Shown here in pieces: positions 9,608 through 19,570 of a stretch of 41,908 bases of DNA; positions within the stretch are counted from its first letter, which is position 1, and every line of letters begins with the position of its first letter. Source of the stretch: Gammaproteobacteria bacterium RIFCSPHIGHO2_12_FULL_35_23. GTDB lineage: Bacteria; Pseudomonadota; Gammaproteobacteria; UBA12402. Position numbers and translations under genes: made by a program. The notes under the pieces are model-generated. The model ran no database searches. It saw nothing but the letters and a program-made list of their open reading frames with translations, and was not told the DNA's origin. The stretch is taken from positions 1 through 41,908 of the forward strand of contig MGXT01000028.1 in NCBI GenBank assembly GCA_001801465.1, read 5' to 3'.

Positions 9608-9994
9608 CTACCCAATTATTCTTCCCAGATAAATCCCAAATCCTGCAGCAAATAAGCATATTACTACGCTTAACACTACATTCAATCCTGCTGCAATCCA
9701 ATGTCCAGTTCTTAGTAAATTTATTGTATCTAATGAAAAAGTAGAAAAAGTTGTAAACCCACCTAAAATACCTATTAAAGTAAAACTTCGTAATTCATAT
9801 GCATAAGGGAGTTCTTCAAATAACACGATACTTAAATACCCCATTAAAAATGAACCTATCACATTGGTTAGTAAAATACCAAATGGAAAAAATCTATCAA
9901 ATAATAAATGAATGCTGGTAGAAAATATAAATCTAGCAACCGACCCTATCGCACCACCTATTGCTATGAGAAATAAAATTTTAAGATAATTCAT
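9608..9994 (-). CDS. crcB: Fluoride exporter CrcB
   Basis: CrcB (Fluc) forms dimeric fluoride channels in the inner membrane that relieve fluoride toxicity. The 128-residue protein has four hydrophobic helices and the family motifs GGAIGSVARF near the N-terminus and GILGGFTTFSTFSLD at about residues 74-88, which contain the polar track residues of the pore. It lies between rarA (16 bp upstream) and serS (6 bp downstream) and is clearly co-transcribed. No fluoride riboswitch is visible in the short gap before it, so control is probably through the operon. Confidence 0.94.
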   Translation of the reverse strand: MNYLKILFLIAIGGAIGSVARFIFSTSIHLLFDRFFPFGILLTNVIGSFLMGYLSIVLFEELPYAYELRSFTLIGILGGFTTFSTFSLDTINLLRTGHWIAAGLNVVLSVVICLFAAGFGIYLGRIIG

Positions 9995-10010
9995 TTTAAT
10001 CTCCTTTTCA

Positions 10011-11336
10011 TTAAGCTTCCTTTTTATCTTTTGCCAAGGCCTGTTTATCTAGCTCTTTAAAGTGTTTCAATTTTTCAGCAATTTGGATTTCTAATCCTCT
10101 AGGCACTGGTTCATAATAAGCACGTTTTCCTAATTTTTCAGGGAAATAGCTTTCCCCGGCAGCATAAGCCTCAGGCTCATCATGTGCATAACGATAACCT
10201 TTGCTATAACCTAAATCTTTCATCAGTTTAGTTGGTGCATTACGTAAATAAATAGGCACTTCTAACGAGCCCTGTTCTTTGGCATCAGATAATGCTTTTT
10301 TATACGCCAAATAAACTGCATTACTCTTAGCAGCACAAGCCATAAAAACTATAGCCTGAGCAATAGCTAGCTCTCCTTCCGGTGAGCCTAAACGTTCCTG
10401 CACATCCCAAGCATTAAGAGCCAAGGTTAATGCCCGTGGGTCTGCGTTTCCGATATCTTCACTAGCCATTCGTACTACTCTTCTAGCAATATATAAAGGA
10501 TCACAACCCCCATCTATCATTCTTGCAAACCAATATAGCGCTGCATTAGGATCTGAACCACGAACAGACTTATGAAGTGCTGAAATAAGATCATAAAATG
10601 CTTCGCCTTGTTTATCAAAACGTCTAGCACCAAGCCCTATTACTTCTTTAATAATGTCTTGATTCACAATCAAATGACCAGCATTATTTTCTGTAAAATC
10701 TATAGTTCTTTCTAATAGATTGAGCAAACTTCTTGCATCACCATCTGCAGCAACAATCAACATTTGCTTTAAAGACTCATCAAAAGTTATAGCTAAATTA
10801 CCATAACCATTCTCTTTATTGTCCAAAACTTTATTTAGCAAGTTTTTTAAATCAGCTGGCTCTAAACTTTTTAGCACATAAACTCTTAACCTTGAAAGCA
10901 GGGCATTATTGAGCTCAAAAGAAGGATTTTCTGTTGTGGCACCAATAAAAGTGATTGTGCCATCTTCTACATAAGGTAAAAAAGCATCTTGTTGTGCTTT
11001 ATTAAAACGATGCACTTCATCAACAAACAAAATGGTAGCCTGCTTTTGGATTTCGCGGCGCAATTTAGCACGCTCAATAATCTCTCTAATATCCTTTACC
11101 CCTGCTAAAACAGCAGAAATTGTTTCAAAATGAGCATGGGTAGCTTTAGCTAATAGCTGAGCTAAAGTTGTCTTCCCTGTACCTGGAGGGCCCCAAAAGA
11201 CCATTGAATGTAGTATGCTAGTTTCAATAGCTAAACGCAGAGGTTTACCCGGATCAAGTAGGTGATGTTGACCTACAAAATCATCTAGAATAATTGGGCG
11301 CATACGCGCCGCAAGAGGTATAAAATTATTACTCAC
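10011..11336 (-). CDS. rarA: Replication-associated recombination protein A (AAA+ ATPase)
   Basis: RarA (MgsA) is a clamp-loader-like AAA+ ATPase acting at stalled replication forks. The 441 residues include the family start PLAARMRP, Walker A GPPGTGKTTLAQ (about residues 49-60), Walker B FVDEVHRF, sensor 1 GATTENPSFE, and the C-terminal tetramerisation region (HKSVRGSDPNAALYW, RMASEDIGNADP). The start codon is GTG at 11336 and lies within the end of lolA (8 bp overlap), suggesting coupled translation. The order ftsK-lolA-rarA-serS is conserved in gammaproteobacteria. Confidence 0.97.
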   Translation of the reverse strand: MSNNFIPLAARMRPIILDDFVGQHHLLDPGKPLRLAIETSILHSMVFWGPPGTGKTTLAQLLAKATHAHFETISAVLAGVKDIREIIERAKLRREIQKQATILFVDEVHRFNKAQQDAFLPYVEDGTITFIGATTENPSFELNNALLSRLRVYVLKSLEPADLKNLLNKVLDNKENGYGNLAITFDESLKQMLIVAADGDARSLLNLLERTIDFTENNAGHLIVNQDIIKEVIGLGARRFDKQGEAFYDLISALHKSVRGSDPNAALYWFARMIDGGCDPLYIARRVVRMASEDIGNADPRALTLALNAWDVQERLGSPEGELAIAQAIVFMACAAKSNAVYLAYKKALSDAKEQGSLEVPIYLRNAPTKLMKDLGYSKGYRYAHDEPEAYAAGESYFPEKLGKRAYYEPVPRGLEIQIAEKLKHFKELDKQALAKDKKEA

Positions 11337-11970
11337 CTTGACTGCCTGACATATTAATTACATCAACATTAGAAGGAATTTTAAAAGAAAATAAATTAGC
11401 AGATAGAGGCGAATTAATCTTTACTTGACTGAAAAATATTTCTGTTGTTTGACCTAGTTGGTTTAATAGTTTTAAGTACGTTATTTTATTTTGCACAAAA
11501 CCAATGGTAATTTGTTTGAAGGAACTATTGTTAGCTTTTGGTAAGAGTTTAAACCACTCTCCAACTTGAGTTGTACTAATCTGTTCAACTAAAAAATTAT
11601 TTTGTAAAACGATGTCTTTATTGGTTAACAAAAGTAATGGAGTCTGACCAATATTATTAGTTAAATTCTGAATCGTCACCTGCTCTAAATCCGGTTCATA
11701 AATCCATAACTTTGTCCCGTTTGTAATAATAATTTGATTAAGCGGTGAAGTCGTTGTCCAACGAAATTTCCCGGGTCTTAATATGGCCATAGAGCCCTTA
11801 CTCGTTTGTAATGGAGTACCATCTTCACTGAGTACTTGCTGTTTAAAGTTAGCAGTAATGCTGGTGATACCAGCTAATTTTGAATTTAAATCTTCTACAG
11901 CACCAGCCATAACAATCATCGGCAGAAAAAGCAGCATGAAAAGACTTGTTTTTTTAAAAATACTTAACAT
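11329..11970 (-). CDS. lolA: Outer-membrane lipoprotein carrier protein LolA
   Basis: LolA is the periplasmic chaperone that shuttles lipoproteins from LolCDE to LolB. The 213-residue protein starts with a signal peptide (LFMLLFLPMIVMAGA, cleavage near residue 23) followed by the LolA pattern: ITANFKQQVLSEDG, then GSMAILRPGKFRW and IITNGTKLWIYEPDLEQVTIQ. Length and position between ftsK (6 bp gap) and rarA (8 bp overlap) are those of the conserved operon. Confidence 0.95.
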   Translation of the reverse strand: MLSIFKKTSLFMLLFLPMIVMAGAVEDLNSKLAGITSITANFKQQVLSEDGTPLQTSKGSMAILRPGKFRWTTTSPLNQIIITNGTKLWIYEPDLEQVTIQNLTNNIGQTPLLLLTNKDIVLQNNFLVEQISTTQVGEWFKLLPKANNSSFKQITIGFVQNKITYLKLLNQLGQTTEIFFSQVKINSPLSANLFSFKIPSNVDVINMSGSQGE

Positions 11971-11976
11971 TAGCTA

Positions 11977-14328
11977 TTACTCTTTTGGTGGCGGTGGAGC
12001 CAACACTTCCCTATTACCATTATTTTCCATCTCACTTACAATACCTGCTGCTTCCATTGCTTCCATCATGTTGGCCGCACGATTGTAACCTATCTTTAAA
12101 CGACGCTGTACCAAAGAAATTGAAGCTCGTCTAGCTTCAACTACGATTGCGACTGCTTTATCATAAAGAGGATCCTGTTCTGCCCTTTCTTCTTCCTCAT
12201 CATAGCTAAGATTAAAATCAATTTGATTAAACTCACTATCAGTTTTATTTTGAATTACTTCACTAATATATTCAGGTGAAGCTCTCTCCTTCCAAGCTGA
12301 TACAACTCGCACAACTTCATCATCTGCCACATAAGCACCATGAATACGAATAGGCAAGCTAGTCCCTGGTGGTAAATACAGCATATCACCATAACCTAAT
12401 AAGTGCTCAGCGCCCTGCTGATCCAATATCGTTCTTGAATCTACTCGAGAAGAAACACTAAATGCAATACGACAAGGAATATTAGCTTTGATAAGACCTG
12501 TGATGACATCAACAGAAGGTCTTTGAGTAGCTAATACCATATGGATTCCAGCGGCTCTCGCTTTTTGCGCGATTCTAGCTACCAATTCTTCAACCTGTTT
12601 GCCTACTACCATCATCATATCAGCAAGTTCATCAATAACTACCACTATTTTGGGTAGCGGTTTTAAAACAGGTGGCTCTGAGTTATCGTCAATGTTCACA
12701 AAAAATGGATCCTTAAGTGGCTCACCTTTTTTGCTAGCCTCTATTATTTTAGTGTTGTAGCCAACTAAATTTCTTACACTTAGGGCAGCCATTAAACGAT
12801 AACGTCTATCCATCTCAGCTACGCACCAACGCAAGGCATTAGCTGCCTCTTTCATATTAGTGACGACAGGCGCTAACAAATGAGGAATACCTTCATAAAT
12901 TGATAGCTCCAGCATCTTGGGATCTATCATAATAAGACGAACTTCTTCAGGCGTTGCTTTTAACAATATACTCAATAACATTGCATTAATACTGACAGAT
13001 TTACCAGCACCTGTGGTACCAGCCACTAATAAGTGTGGCATTTTAACAATATCAACCACCACTGGATGGCCCGCTATATCTTTACCTAATCCTAAACTAA
13101 GCGGTGATTCAGCTTGCCGATAAGCATTACTTTCCAAAATTTCTCGTAAACGTACTACTTCTCGATTTTCATTAGGAATTTCTAAGCCTACAACTGATTT
13201 ACCTGGAATTACTTCAACTACCCGAACACTAGGTACCGATAAAGCACGTGCTAAATCTTTTGCTAAAACAGTTATTTTACCTGCTTTCATGCCTGGTGCT
13301 AGCTCTAATTCAAAGCGTGTCACAACAGGCCCTGGATATACCGCGACCACTTTTACGACTATGCCAAATTCCTCTAACCGCTTTTCTACTAAACGCGATA
13401 AGTTTTCTAATTCGCTTGCTGTAAATCCTTGTTTTTGGTTTTTTACTGGGGCATCTAACAAAGTAACACTTGGCAACTCACCTGTTTCATCCACACTAAT
13501 TTTTTTAATAACCTGTTTAGCTCGCTCCCGAATAATTTGTTCAATTTTTTTTGGTTGAGGTTTTTTAACTGGTGGCAAGGTTATTTCATGAGTCTGGATC
13601 TTTTCAAACTCAGTGGCCGTAGTTGTTTCAATAATTGGAGACATAGAAGCTGAAATAATAATCGGTGCATCTTCTTCAAACTCTTCCTGATGACGTACAA
13701 GATATTCATTTCTTCGCTTTAATAAAGCTTGGCTGCTTTTAATTAACTGCTTAAATAAAAGACTAAATACATTTATCCAAGAAATGCCAAACATTAGAGT
13801 AATCCCTGCTAAAAGCATAGCAATGAGAATTAAACTAGTACCCGTTTTATTAAAAACATTAATAAATAATGGGGCAATAAGTTCTCCTAATACTCCCCCT
13901 GAATCAAGAGGCACTCCGATTTGTATTTTTAAAAACATTTCTAATAATGATGCGGAAGAAATCAAAAAAGCGAAAAAGCCTATAGCCTTTAAAATTCTCC
14001 AAAGTATTGAATTGTATCCTTCTTCTTGAGGATGACGAAAAGTTAGCCAAGCCAAGCCGGCTAAAATAAAAGGAAATAAATAAGCAACATATCCAAAAAA
14101 ATATAAAAAAATGTCTGCAATCCAGGCCCCTACTCGTCCACCATAATTTGCAACATCCTCAGTATTACTAACAGTTGACCAACTGGGATCTGTGTTATGA
14201 TAAGTGACTAATGACAATAACAAAAACAATGCAATGCCGATAGAAACAATAAGCATACCTTCCCGCATACGATGTTTAATATTTTTTGCAATAACTCGCT
14301 GCTTTGATTTATTGTCAACTATCGCCAA
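11977..14328 (-). CDS. ftsK: DNA translocase FtsK
   Basis: FtsK is the septal DNA pump that brings dif sites together for XerCD resolution. The 783-residue protein has an N-terminal domain with four to five membrane helices (about residues 25-185) and a short charged linker. The RecA-like motor follows with Walker A GTTGAGKS (about 432-439) and Walker B VVVIDELADMM, then a winged-helix gamma domain at the C-terminus (VVEARRASISLVQRRLKIGYNRAANMMEAME) that reads KOPS polarity. It lacks the very long linker of E. coli FtsK (1329 residues) and resembles the short SpoIIIE-like forms of other gammaproteobacteria. It heads the operon and is divergent from trxB. Confidence 0.97.
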   Translation of the reverse strand: MAIVDNKSKQRVIAKNIKHRMREGMLIVSIGIALFLLLSLVTYHNTDPSWSTVSNTEDVANYGGRVGAWIADIFLYFFGYVAYLFPFILAGLAWLTFRHPQEEGYNSILWRILKAIGFFAFLISSASLLEMFLKIQIGVPLDSGGVLGELIAPLFINVFNKTGTSLILIAMLLAGITLMFGISWINVFSLLFKQLIKSSQALLKRRNEYLVRHQEEFEEDAPIIISASMSPIIETTTATEFEKIQTHEITLPPVKKPQPKKIEQIIRERAKQVIKKISVDETGELPSVTLLDAPVKNQKQGFTASELENLSRLVEKRLEEFGIVVKVVAVYPGPVVTRFELELAPGMKAGKITVLAKDLARALSVPSVRVVEVIPGKSVVGLEIPNENREVVRLREILESNAYRQAESPLSLGLGKDIAGHPVVVDIVKMPHLLVAGTTGAGKSVSINAMLLSILLKATPEEVRLIMIDPKMLELSIYEGIPHLLAPVVTNMKEAANALRWCVAEMDRRYRLMAALSVRNLVGYNTKIIEASKKGEPLKDPFFVNIDDNSEPPVLKPLPKIVVVIDELADMMMVVGKQVEELVARIAQKARAAGIHMVLATQRPSVDVITGLIKANIPCRIAFSVSSRVDSRTILDQQGAEHLLGYGDMLYLPPGTSLPIRIHGAYVADDEVVRVVSAWKERASPEYISEVIQNKTDSEFNQIDFNLSYDEEEERAEQDPLYDKAVAIVVEARRASISLVQRRLKIGYNRAANMMEAMEAAGIVSEMENNGNREVLAPPPPKE

Positions 14329-14401
14329 AATTTTTCCTTATAAGATTAATTTAATTTAGAAAATACATGATAATATACCATCTTTATTAATAATGCTGTA
14401 G

Positions 14402-15400
<999 letters not shown>

Positions 15401-15490
15401 TGAATAATTTAATAAAAGTTTTGCCAAATTGATAATAAAAGCTTAAAATGTGGCAATTTTAGCTCATATAGAGTAAATAAGAGGATTAGA

Positions 15491-15712
15491 ATGCCTAAAG
15501 AAGATAATATTGAATTTGAGGGGATAGTAACTGAAACACTGCCCAACACTATGTTTAGAGTCCAATTAGAAAATGGTCATATTGTTACTGCACATATTTC
15601 TGGCCGGATGCGTAAAAATTACATACGCATATTAACTGGTGATAAAGTTCGAGTAGAAATGACCCCCTATGATTTAACAAAAGGTCGCATTACTTATCGA
15701 GAAAAAGGCTAA
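15491..15712 (+). CDS. infA: Translation initiation factor IF-1
   Basis: IF-1 is an S1-like OB-fold protein that occupies the ribosomal A site during initiation. The 73 residues are almost canonical throughout ([48 protein letters not shown]). AGAGGA lies before the ATG. Its place beside clpA and after trxB is the usual gammaproteobacterial one, although the aat and ate genes often found between trxB and infA are missing. Confidence 0.98.
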   Translation: MPKEDNIEFEGIVTETLPNTMFRVQLENGHIVTAHISGRMRKNYIRILTGDKVRVEMTPYDLTKGRITYREKG

Positions 15713-15750
15713 TTAACTATTTTCAATAACAATAATAATAAGGAGTGTTT

Positions 15751-16062
15751 ATGCCGTCATTTTTTAGACGCTACCCATTTGTAAGTGGTGTTTTAGCAAA
15801 TATTGCTCTTACAGAGTCTATGTGTCTTACATCAGGACCCTCTGATCCTACAACTCAGCACCTAGCTATTATAACTCTAGCCATGTTGTTAAGCTTGCGT
15901 GGACTTGTGGATAACTATGTCAATCAAAATGATACCGCATATCTACAGTTTGCCATGGGATTAATGATGATGACCGTATTTAGATTAACAACGGGCTGTA
16001 ATACCTTTTTTGGTGAAGAACCATGTCAGTTAAGGTTTAAAAAACTTGAGCTACGCTATTAA
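15751..16062 (+). CDS. Small hypothetical protein, possibly membrane-associated
   Basis: I do not recognise this 103-residue protein. The ATG at 15751 is preceded by AAGGAG at a good distance; an in-frame GTG at 15745 falls within that ribosome site and is unlikely to be the start. Two hydrophobic stretches (LAIITLAMLLSL, about residues 39-50, and FAMGLMMMTVF, about 68-78) may be membrane segments, and four cysteines are present. It lies 38 bp after infA on the same strand, and its stop is one base from that of convergent clpA. It separates infA from clpA, which are usually direct neighbours, so it may be a lineage-specific insertion. Confidence 0.6.
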   Translation: MPSFFRRYPFVSGVLANIALTESMCLTSGPSDPTTQHLAIITLAMLLSLRGLVDNYVNQNDTAYLQFAMGLMMMTVFRLTTGCNTFFGEEPCQLRFKKLELRY

Positions 16063-16063
16063 A

Positions 16064-18322
16064 TTATTTTACTGGTACAGTTTCATATACATCTAGTTGT
16101 ATATCACCATTCTTAAGTGTTACTTTTACATGGCCACCATGGATTAGGCGACCGAAAAGTAATTCATCGGCTAATGGTTTTTTCAGTTTTTCTTGGATCA
16201 ATCGACTCATCGGTCTTGCACCCATCATTTGATCATAACCATGTTGAGCCAACCATAATTTAGCTGACTCATCTACTTCAATAGTAACTTCTTTTTCAGC
16301 AAGCTGATCTTGCAACTCTTTCACAAATTTATTAACAACACCAGCAACTGTAGTAGCATCCAATGATTTAAATTGGACGATCGCATCTAGTCTATTACGA
16401 AACTCTGGTCTGAAAATACGTTTAATTTCTTCCATTCCATCCGTTGAATGGTCTTGCAAAGTAAACCCTATTGAAGATCGACTAATAACCTCAGCACCAG
16501 CATTAGTTGTCATAATAATAATAGCATGACGAAAGTCAACTTCACGGCCATTACTATCTGTTAAGGTTCCATGATCCATCACTTGCAATAATAAATTAAA
16601 TACATCTGGATGAGCTTTTTCTACTTCATCTAACAGTATCACTGCATGGGGATGTTTTAATACCGCATCCGTTAATAGGCCACCTTGATCATAGCCTACA
16701 TAACCGGGAGGAGCTCCTATTAATCTTGAAACAGTATGTCTTTCCATGTATTCAGACATATCATAGCGAAGTAATTTTACACCTAGGAGTTTAGCTAGCT
16801 GAATAGCAACTTCGGTTTTACCTACACCGGTAGGCCCTGCAAACAAAAATGAACCAACTGGTTTAGATTCTTCACGTAACCCAGATCTAGAAAGTTTAAT
16901 TGCAGCAACCAGTTTTTCAATAGCCGTATCTTGTCCATAAACTAATAATTTTAAATCATACTCAAGACTTTTAAGCAGTTTTTTATCTGATTGAGTAACA
17001 TTTTTTGCTGGAATTCTCGCTATTTTAGCCACAACCTCTTCAACTGTCTTTTCATCAATTGAAGAAACTTTATCTTTGTCTGGTTGCAGCATATTAAAAG
17101 CTCCTGCCTCATCAACTACGTCAATGGCCTTATCTGGCAAATATCTTTCGGTTATAAACCTTGCCGAAAGTTTTGCAGCTGCTACTAAGGCTTCATCACT
17201 ATATTTTACATGATGATGCTTTTCAAAATGAGGTTTCAAACCTTTTAGTATTTCAATAGTCTCTTCTACATTTGGTTCTGGAATATCAATTTTTTGAAAA
17301 CGTCGTGCAAGCGCTCGATCCTTTTCAAAAATACTTCGATATTCTTGGTAAGTTGTTGAACCCATACAACGTAACTGTCCATTTGCTAATAAAGGCTTTA
17401 AGAGATTAGACACATCCATAGCCCCACCTGATGCAGCGCCGGCGCCAATAATAGTATGAATTTCATCAATAAACAAAATTGCATCTTTTTCTTTACTTAA
17501 TTCTTCTAATAAAGTTTTCATACGTTTTTCAAAATCACCGCGATACTTAGTTCCTGCTAAAAGTGCACCCAAATCTAAAGAATAAATAACTGCGCCTTTT
17601 AAAGTCTCTGGCACTTCTTTAGCAAGAATACGATGAGCCAAACCTTCAGCTATAGCTGTTTTACCCACCCCTGCTTCACCCACTAATAAAGGGTTATTTT
17701 TTCTTCGTCGACATAGTACTTGAATAACACGAGCCAGCTCTTCCTTTCTACCCACTAACGGGTCTAGCTCCCCATGTTTTGCTTTTTCATTTAAATTAGC
17801 CGTTAATTGTGCTAATATGCCGCCCGCTCTATGGGTCGTTTCACCAGCTTCTTCATCAACAAATTCTGAGTGCTGAGTAGATGGTTGATTTTTACTTAAA
17901 CCATGCGCAATATAATCTAAGACATCTAAACGTGAAACATTTTCTTGTTTTAATAAATAAACGCTTTGACTTTCCTGTTCACTAAAAATTGCGGCTAGTA
18001 CATTTGCACCACTTACTTCAGTATTACCAGATGATTGCACTTGGAATACTGCACGTTGTAATACTCTTTGAAAACCAATGGTCGGCTGAGTATCTCTATC
18101 ATCAATATCCTTAGGAATAATAGGCGAAGTTTCATCAATAAAGCTTGTTAAATTTTTTCGTAACCGTTGAATATTAGCACCACAAGCACGTAATACATCA
18201 ACAGCATCTGAATTATCTAACAGTGCCAATAATAAATGCTCAACTGTTAAAAACTCATGGCGCTTTTCACTCGCCATTTTATAAGCTTGACTTAACGTTA
18301 ACTCTAATTTCTTATTTAACAT
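16064..18322 (-). CDS. clpA: ATP-dependent Clp protease ATP-binding subunit ClpA
   Basis: ClpA is the hexameric AAA+ unfoldase that feeds ClpP. The 752-residue protein has the N-terminal repeat domain where ClpS docks (about residues 1-145) and a first AAA+ module with GEAGVGKT and IEEI-type Walker B (ILFIDEIHTIIGAGAASGG). A second module has GPTGVGKT (about 490), DMSEYMERH and VILLDEVEKAHPDVFN. Length equals E. coli ClpA (758). It follows clpS by 11 bp, the conserved clpS-clpA operon, and converges on the small gene after infA. Confidence 0.98.
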   Translation of the reverse strand: MLNKKLELTLSQAYKMASEKRHEFLTVEHLLLALLDNSDAVDVLRACGANIQRLRKNLTSFIDETSPIIPKDIDDRDTQPTIGFQRVLQRAVFQVQSSGNTEVSGANVLAAIFSEQESQSVYLLKQENVSRLDVLDYIAHGLSKNQPSTQHSEFVDEEAGETTHRAGGILAQLTANLNEKAKHGELDPLVGRKEELARVIQVLCRRRKNNPLLVGEAGVGKTAIAEGLAHRILAKEVPETLKGAVIYSLDLGALLAGTKYRGDFEKRMKTLLEELSKEKDAILFIDEIHTIIGAGAASGGAMDVSNLLKPLLANGQLRCMGSTTYQEYRSIFEKDRALARRFQKIDIPEPNVEETIEILKGLKPHFEKHHHVKYSDEALVAAAKLSARFITERYLPDKAIDVVDEAGAFNMLQPDKDKVSSIDEKTVEEVVAKIARIPAKNVTQSDKKLLKSLEYDLKLLVYGQDTAIEKLVAAIKLSRSGLREESKPVGSFLFAGPTGVGKTEVAIQLAKLLGVKLLRYDMSEYMERHTVSRLIGAPPGYVGYDQGGLLTDAVLKHPHAVILLDEVEKAHPDVFNLLLQVMDHGTLTDSNGREVDFRHAIIIMTTNAGAEVISRSSIGFTLQDHSTDGMEEIKRIFRPEFRNRLDAIVQFKSLDATTVAGVVNKFVKELQDQLAEKEVTIEVDESAKLWLAQHGYDQMMGARPMSRLIQEKLKKPLADELLFGRLIHGGHVKVTLKNGDIQLDVYETVPVK

Positions 18323-18333
18323 AGCCTGTTCCT

Positions 18334-18660
18334 TTAACTATCTATGGGCAGCATTTCACACCGTAGTGGATATTCATGTTGCCTTGCATACGTACGAACC
18401 TGAGAAACTTTAGTCTCAGCTATATTTTGAGTATAGATCCCACAGACAGCTTTACCTGTACAATGTACTTTTATCATTATTTCTGTTGCTTTTGCCTTGC
18501 TTTTTAAGAAAAATATGCGCAAAACTTCAACAACAAAGTCCATAGGGGTAAAATCATCGTTATAAAGGACTACTTGATACATGCGAGGTGGTTTAATTTT
18601 GGGCGGCGATTCTTTAATAAGAATGCTCACATCAACACTATAATGTTCCTGTGAGTCCAT
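18334..18660 (-). CDS. clpS: ClpS adaptor for N-degron substrates
   Basis: ClpS hands proteins with N-end-rule residues to ClpAP. Starting at the ATG at 18660 gives 108 residues, close to E. coli (106), with AAGGGGA a few bases upstream. A GTG at 18678 would add six residues (MSKGKL) that look like translated ribosome site. Seen are YQVVLYNDDFTPMDFVVEVL (the NDD and M residues line the N-degron pocket) and the helix KATEIMIKVHCTGKAVCGIYT, whose H helps bind the substrate amino group. clpA follows at 11 bp. Confidence 0.96.
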   Translation of the reverse strand: MDSQEHYSVDVSILIKESPPKIKPPRMYQVVLYNDDFTPMDFVVEVLRIFFLKSKAKATEIMIKVHCTGKAVCGIYTQNIAETKVSQVRTYARQHEYPLRCEMLPIDS

Positions 18661-19180
18661 CAATTTCCCCTTTGACACAGTAACCTAGCAACTAATTGTT
18701 ATTTAATCATATTCTTTACTTAAACAAAACACCATATTTTGCTTTAATTTAGAGCTTTAATTAATGAGCACATGGAGTTTATAATAACAAGCAGCCTCTA
18801 GGTTGCAATGTAATTGTCTTGGTATTTCATATTCTAAATAATTGATTAATTTTAAAAATTAAGATTAACACTAGTGTGATTATTTGGCCTCTAAAAACAT
18901 ATTTTTAATCTCTACAAAGAATTATTAAGAAACTTTTAATCAAATCTGCCATGACTTGTCTCTCCTGCTGCTACTGCAGCACCAGCTCCTGGTTTAGCAT
19001 ATCTATCCAAATAGTAGCCGCTGCTTTTTTTGCTGAAGCAAAAAGCAAACTACGTGGTACTCTTGACTAAAAGCTTTTTCATGATGTGCACGTCTTATGG
19101 TACCATATATTTGTGCATAGACCTCTGCCAATCTGTTGCCAAACATGATAAAAGCGGGTCTTTATTTTTCACAATGACAT
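18661..19180. other. 520-bp gap without a clear gene between clpS and acyP
   Basis: This stretch lies where cspD, and then icd, would be expected by analogy with Pseudomonas. It is AT-rich, with a 10-bp palindrome ACACTAGTGT at 18868-18877. Its only coding-like signal is a short interrupted minus-strand frame at 18936-19082. No tRNA or strong terminator was seen. It must contain the clpS and acyP promoters, but I found no convincing -35/-10 pair. Confidence 0.6.
18936..19082 (-). pseudogene. Possible degraded or amber-interrupted small gene
   Basis: From an ATG at 19082 the minus strand reads MKKLLVKSTT, then TAG (19050-19052), then continues in the same frame for 37 more codons to TAA at 18936. 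The part after the TAG (GYYLDRYAKPGAGAAV, then AAGETSHGRFD) has a compact, protein-like composition unlike the surrounding AT-rich sequence. MKKLL is a typical start of a secreted small protein. No good ribosome site precedes the ATG. It could be a pseudogene, a sequencing error at the TAG, or chance. Confidence 0.25.
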
Positions 19181-19456
19181 ATGACAAAAAATATTTCTTT
19201 ACATTGTATTATTATTGGCAAAGTTCAAGGTGTTTATTACCGTGCCTTCACGCAACAAAAAGCCATTGAATTAGGCCTTACTGGCTGGGTTAGAAACCTG
19301 CAAAATGGTGATGTTGAAGCATTCATTTCAGGTCCAGAAACTCTAGTTCAAAAAATGCTTAAATGGCTATATAGTGGTCCTACACAAGCCAAGGTAAGCG
19401 CTATTCATACACAGGAAGTTCTTTATCAACCCTTTGCTAATTTTGAAATACGATAA
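19181..19456 (+). CDS. acyP: Acylphosphatase
   Basis: Acylphosphatase hydrolyses carboxyl-phosphate bonds, as in acetyl phosphate. The 91-residue protein carries the family pattern GKVQGVYYRAF with catalytic Arg21 and GWVRNLQNGDVEA with catalytic Asn39. Length is normal for the family (about 90). No clear ribosome site precedes the ATG, so the message may be leaderless or weakly translated. It stands between clpS and the giant gene and shares no obvious function with either. Confidence 0.93.
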   Translation: MTKNISLHCIIIGKVQGVYYRAFTQQKAIELGLTGWVRNLQNGDVEAFISGPETLVQKMLKWLYSGPTQAKVSAIHTQEVLYQPFANFEIR

Positions 19457-19490
19457 TTAGATTCATGTTTTCATTGAATTTTAGCTTCTT

Positions 19491-19523
19491 TTTAAGATTT
19501 TCTTAATATTAAAAAACTATAAT
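19491..19523 (+). promoter_or_regulatory. PmrA-type box and -10 upstream of the giant LRR/AAA gene
   Basis: Two tandem half-sites, TTTAAG (19491-19496) and CTTAAT (19502-19507), are separated by exactly 5 bp and fit the PmrA consensus YTTAAK-N5-YTTAAK. The second extends to CTTAATATT, identical to the half-site described for Legionella and Coxiella Dot/Icm genes (cTTAATatT repeated with 2 bp between 9-mers). A perfect -10 TATAAT follows at 19518-19523, 7 bp after the box, and no good -35 is present, as in activator-dependent promoters. The start codon is at 19571 with AAGGAA at 19561-19566. Confidence 0.65.
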
Positions 19524-19570
19524 AAAAACCAATAAACAATATAAACTAATAATAAAAATAAAGGAATTTC

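Noticed and set aside
9995..10010. Fluoride riboswitch before crcB
   Set aside because: The gap to rarA is only 16 bp, too short for the aptamer.
11783..12088. 101-codon plus-strand frame
   Set aside because: Lies opposite lolA and the 3' end of ftsK; both are strongly supported, so this is a shadow frame.
18868..18877. Palindrome ACACTAGTGT
   Set aside because: A single 10-bp palindrome without a matching promoter or second copy is not enough to call an operator.
19030..19269. 79-codon plus-strand frame overlapping the start of acyP
   Set aside because: No ribosome site, unusual composition, and it overlaps the well-supported acylphosphatase gene in another frame.
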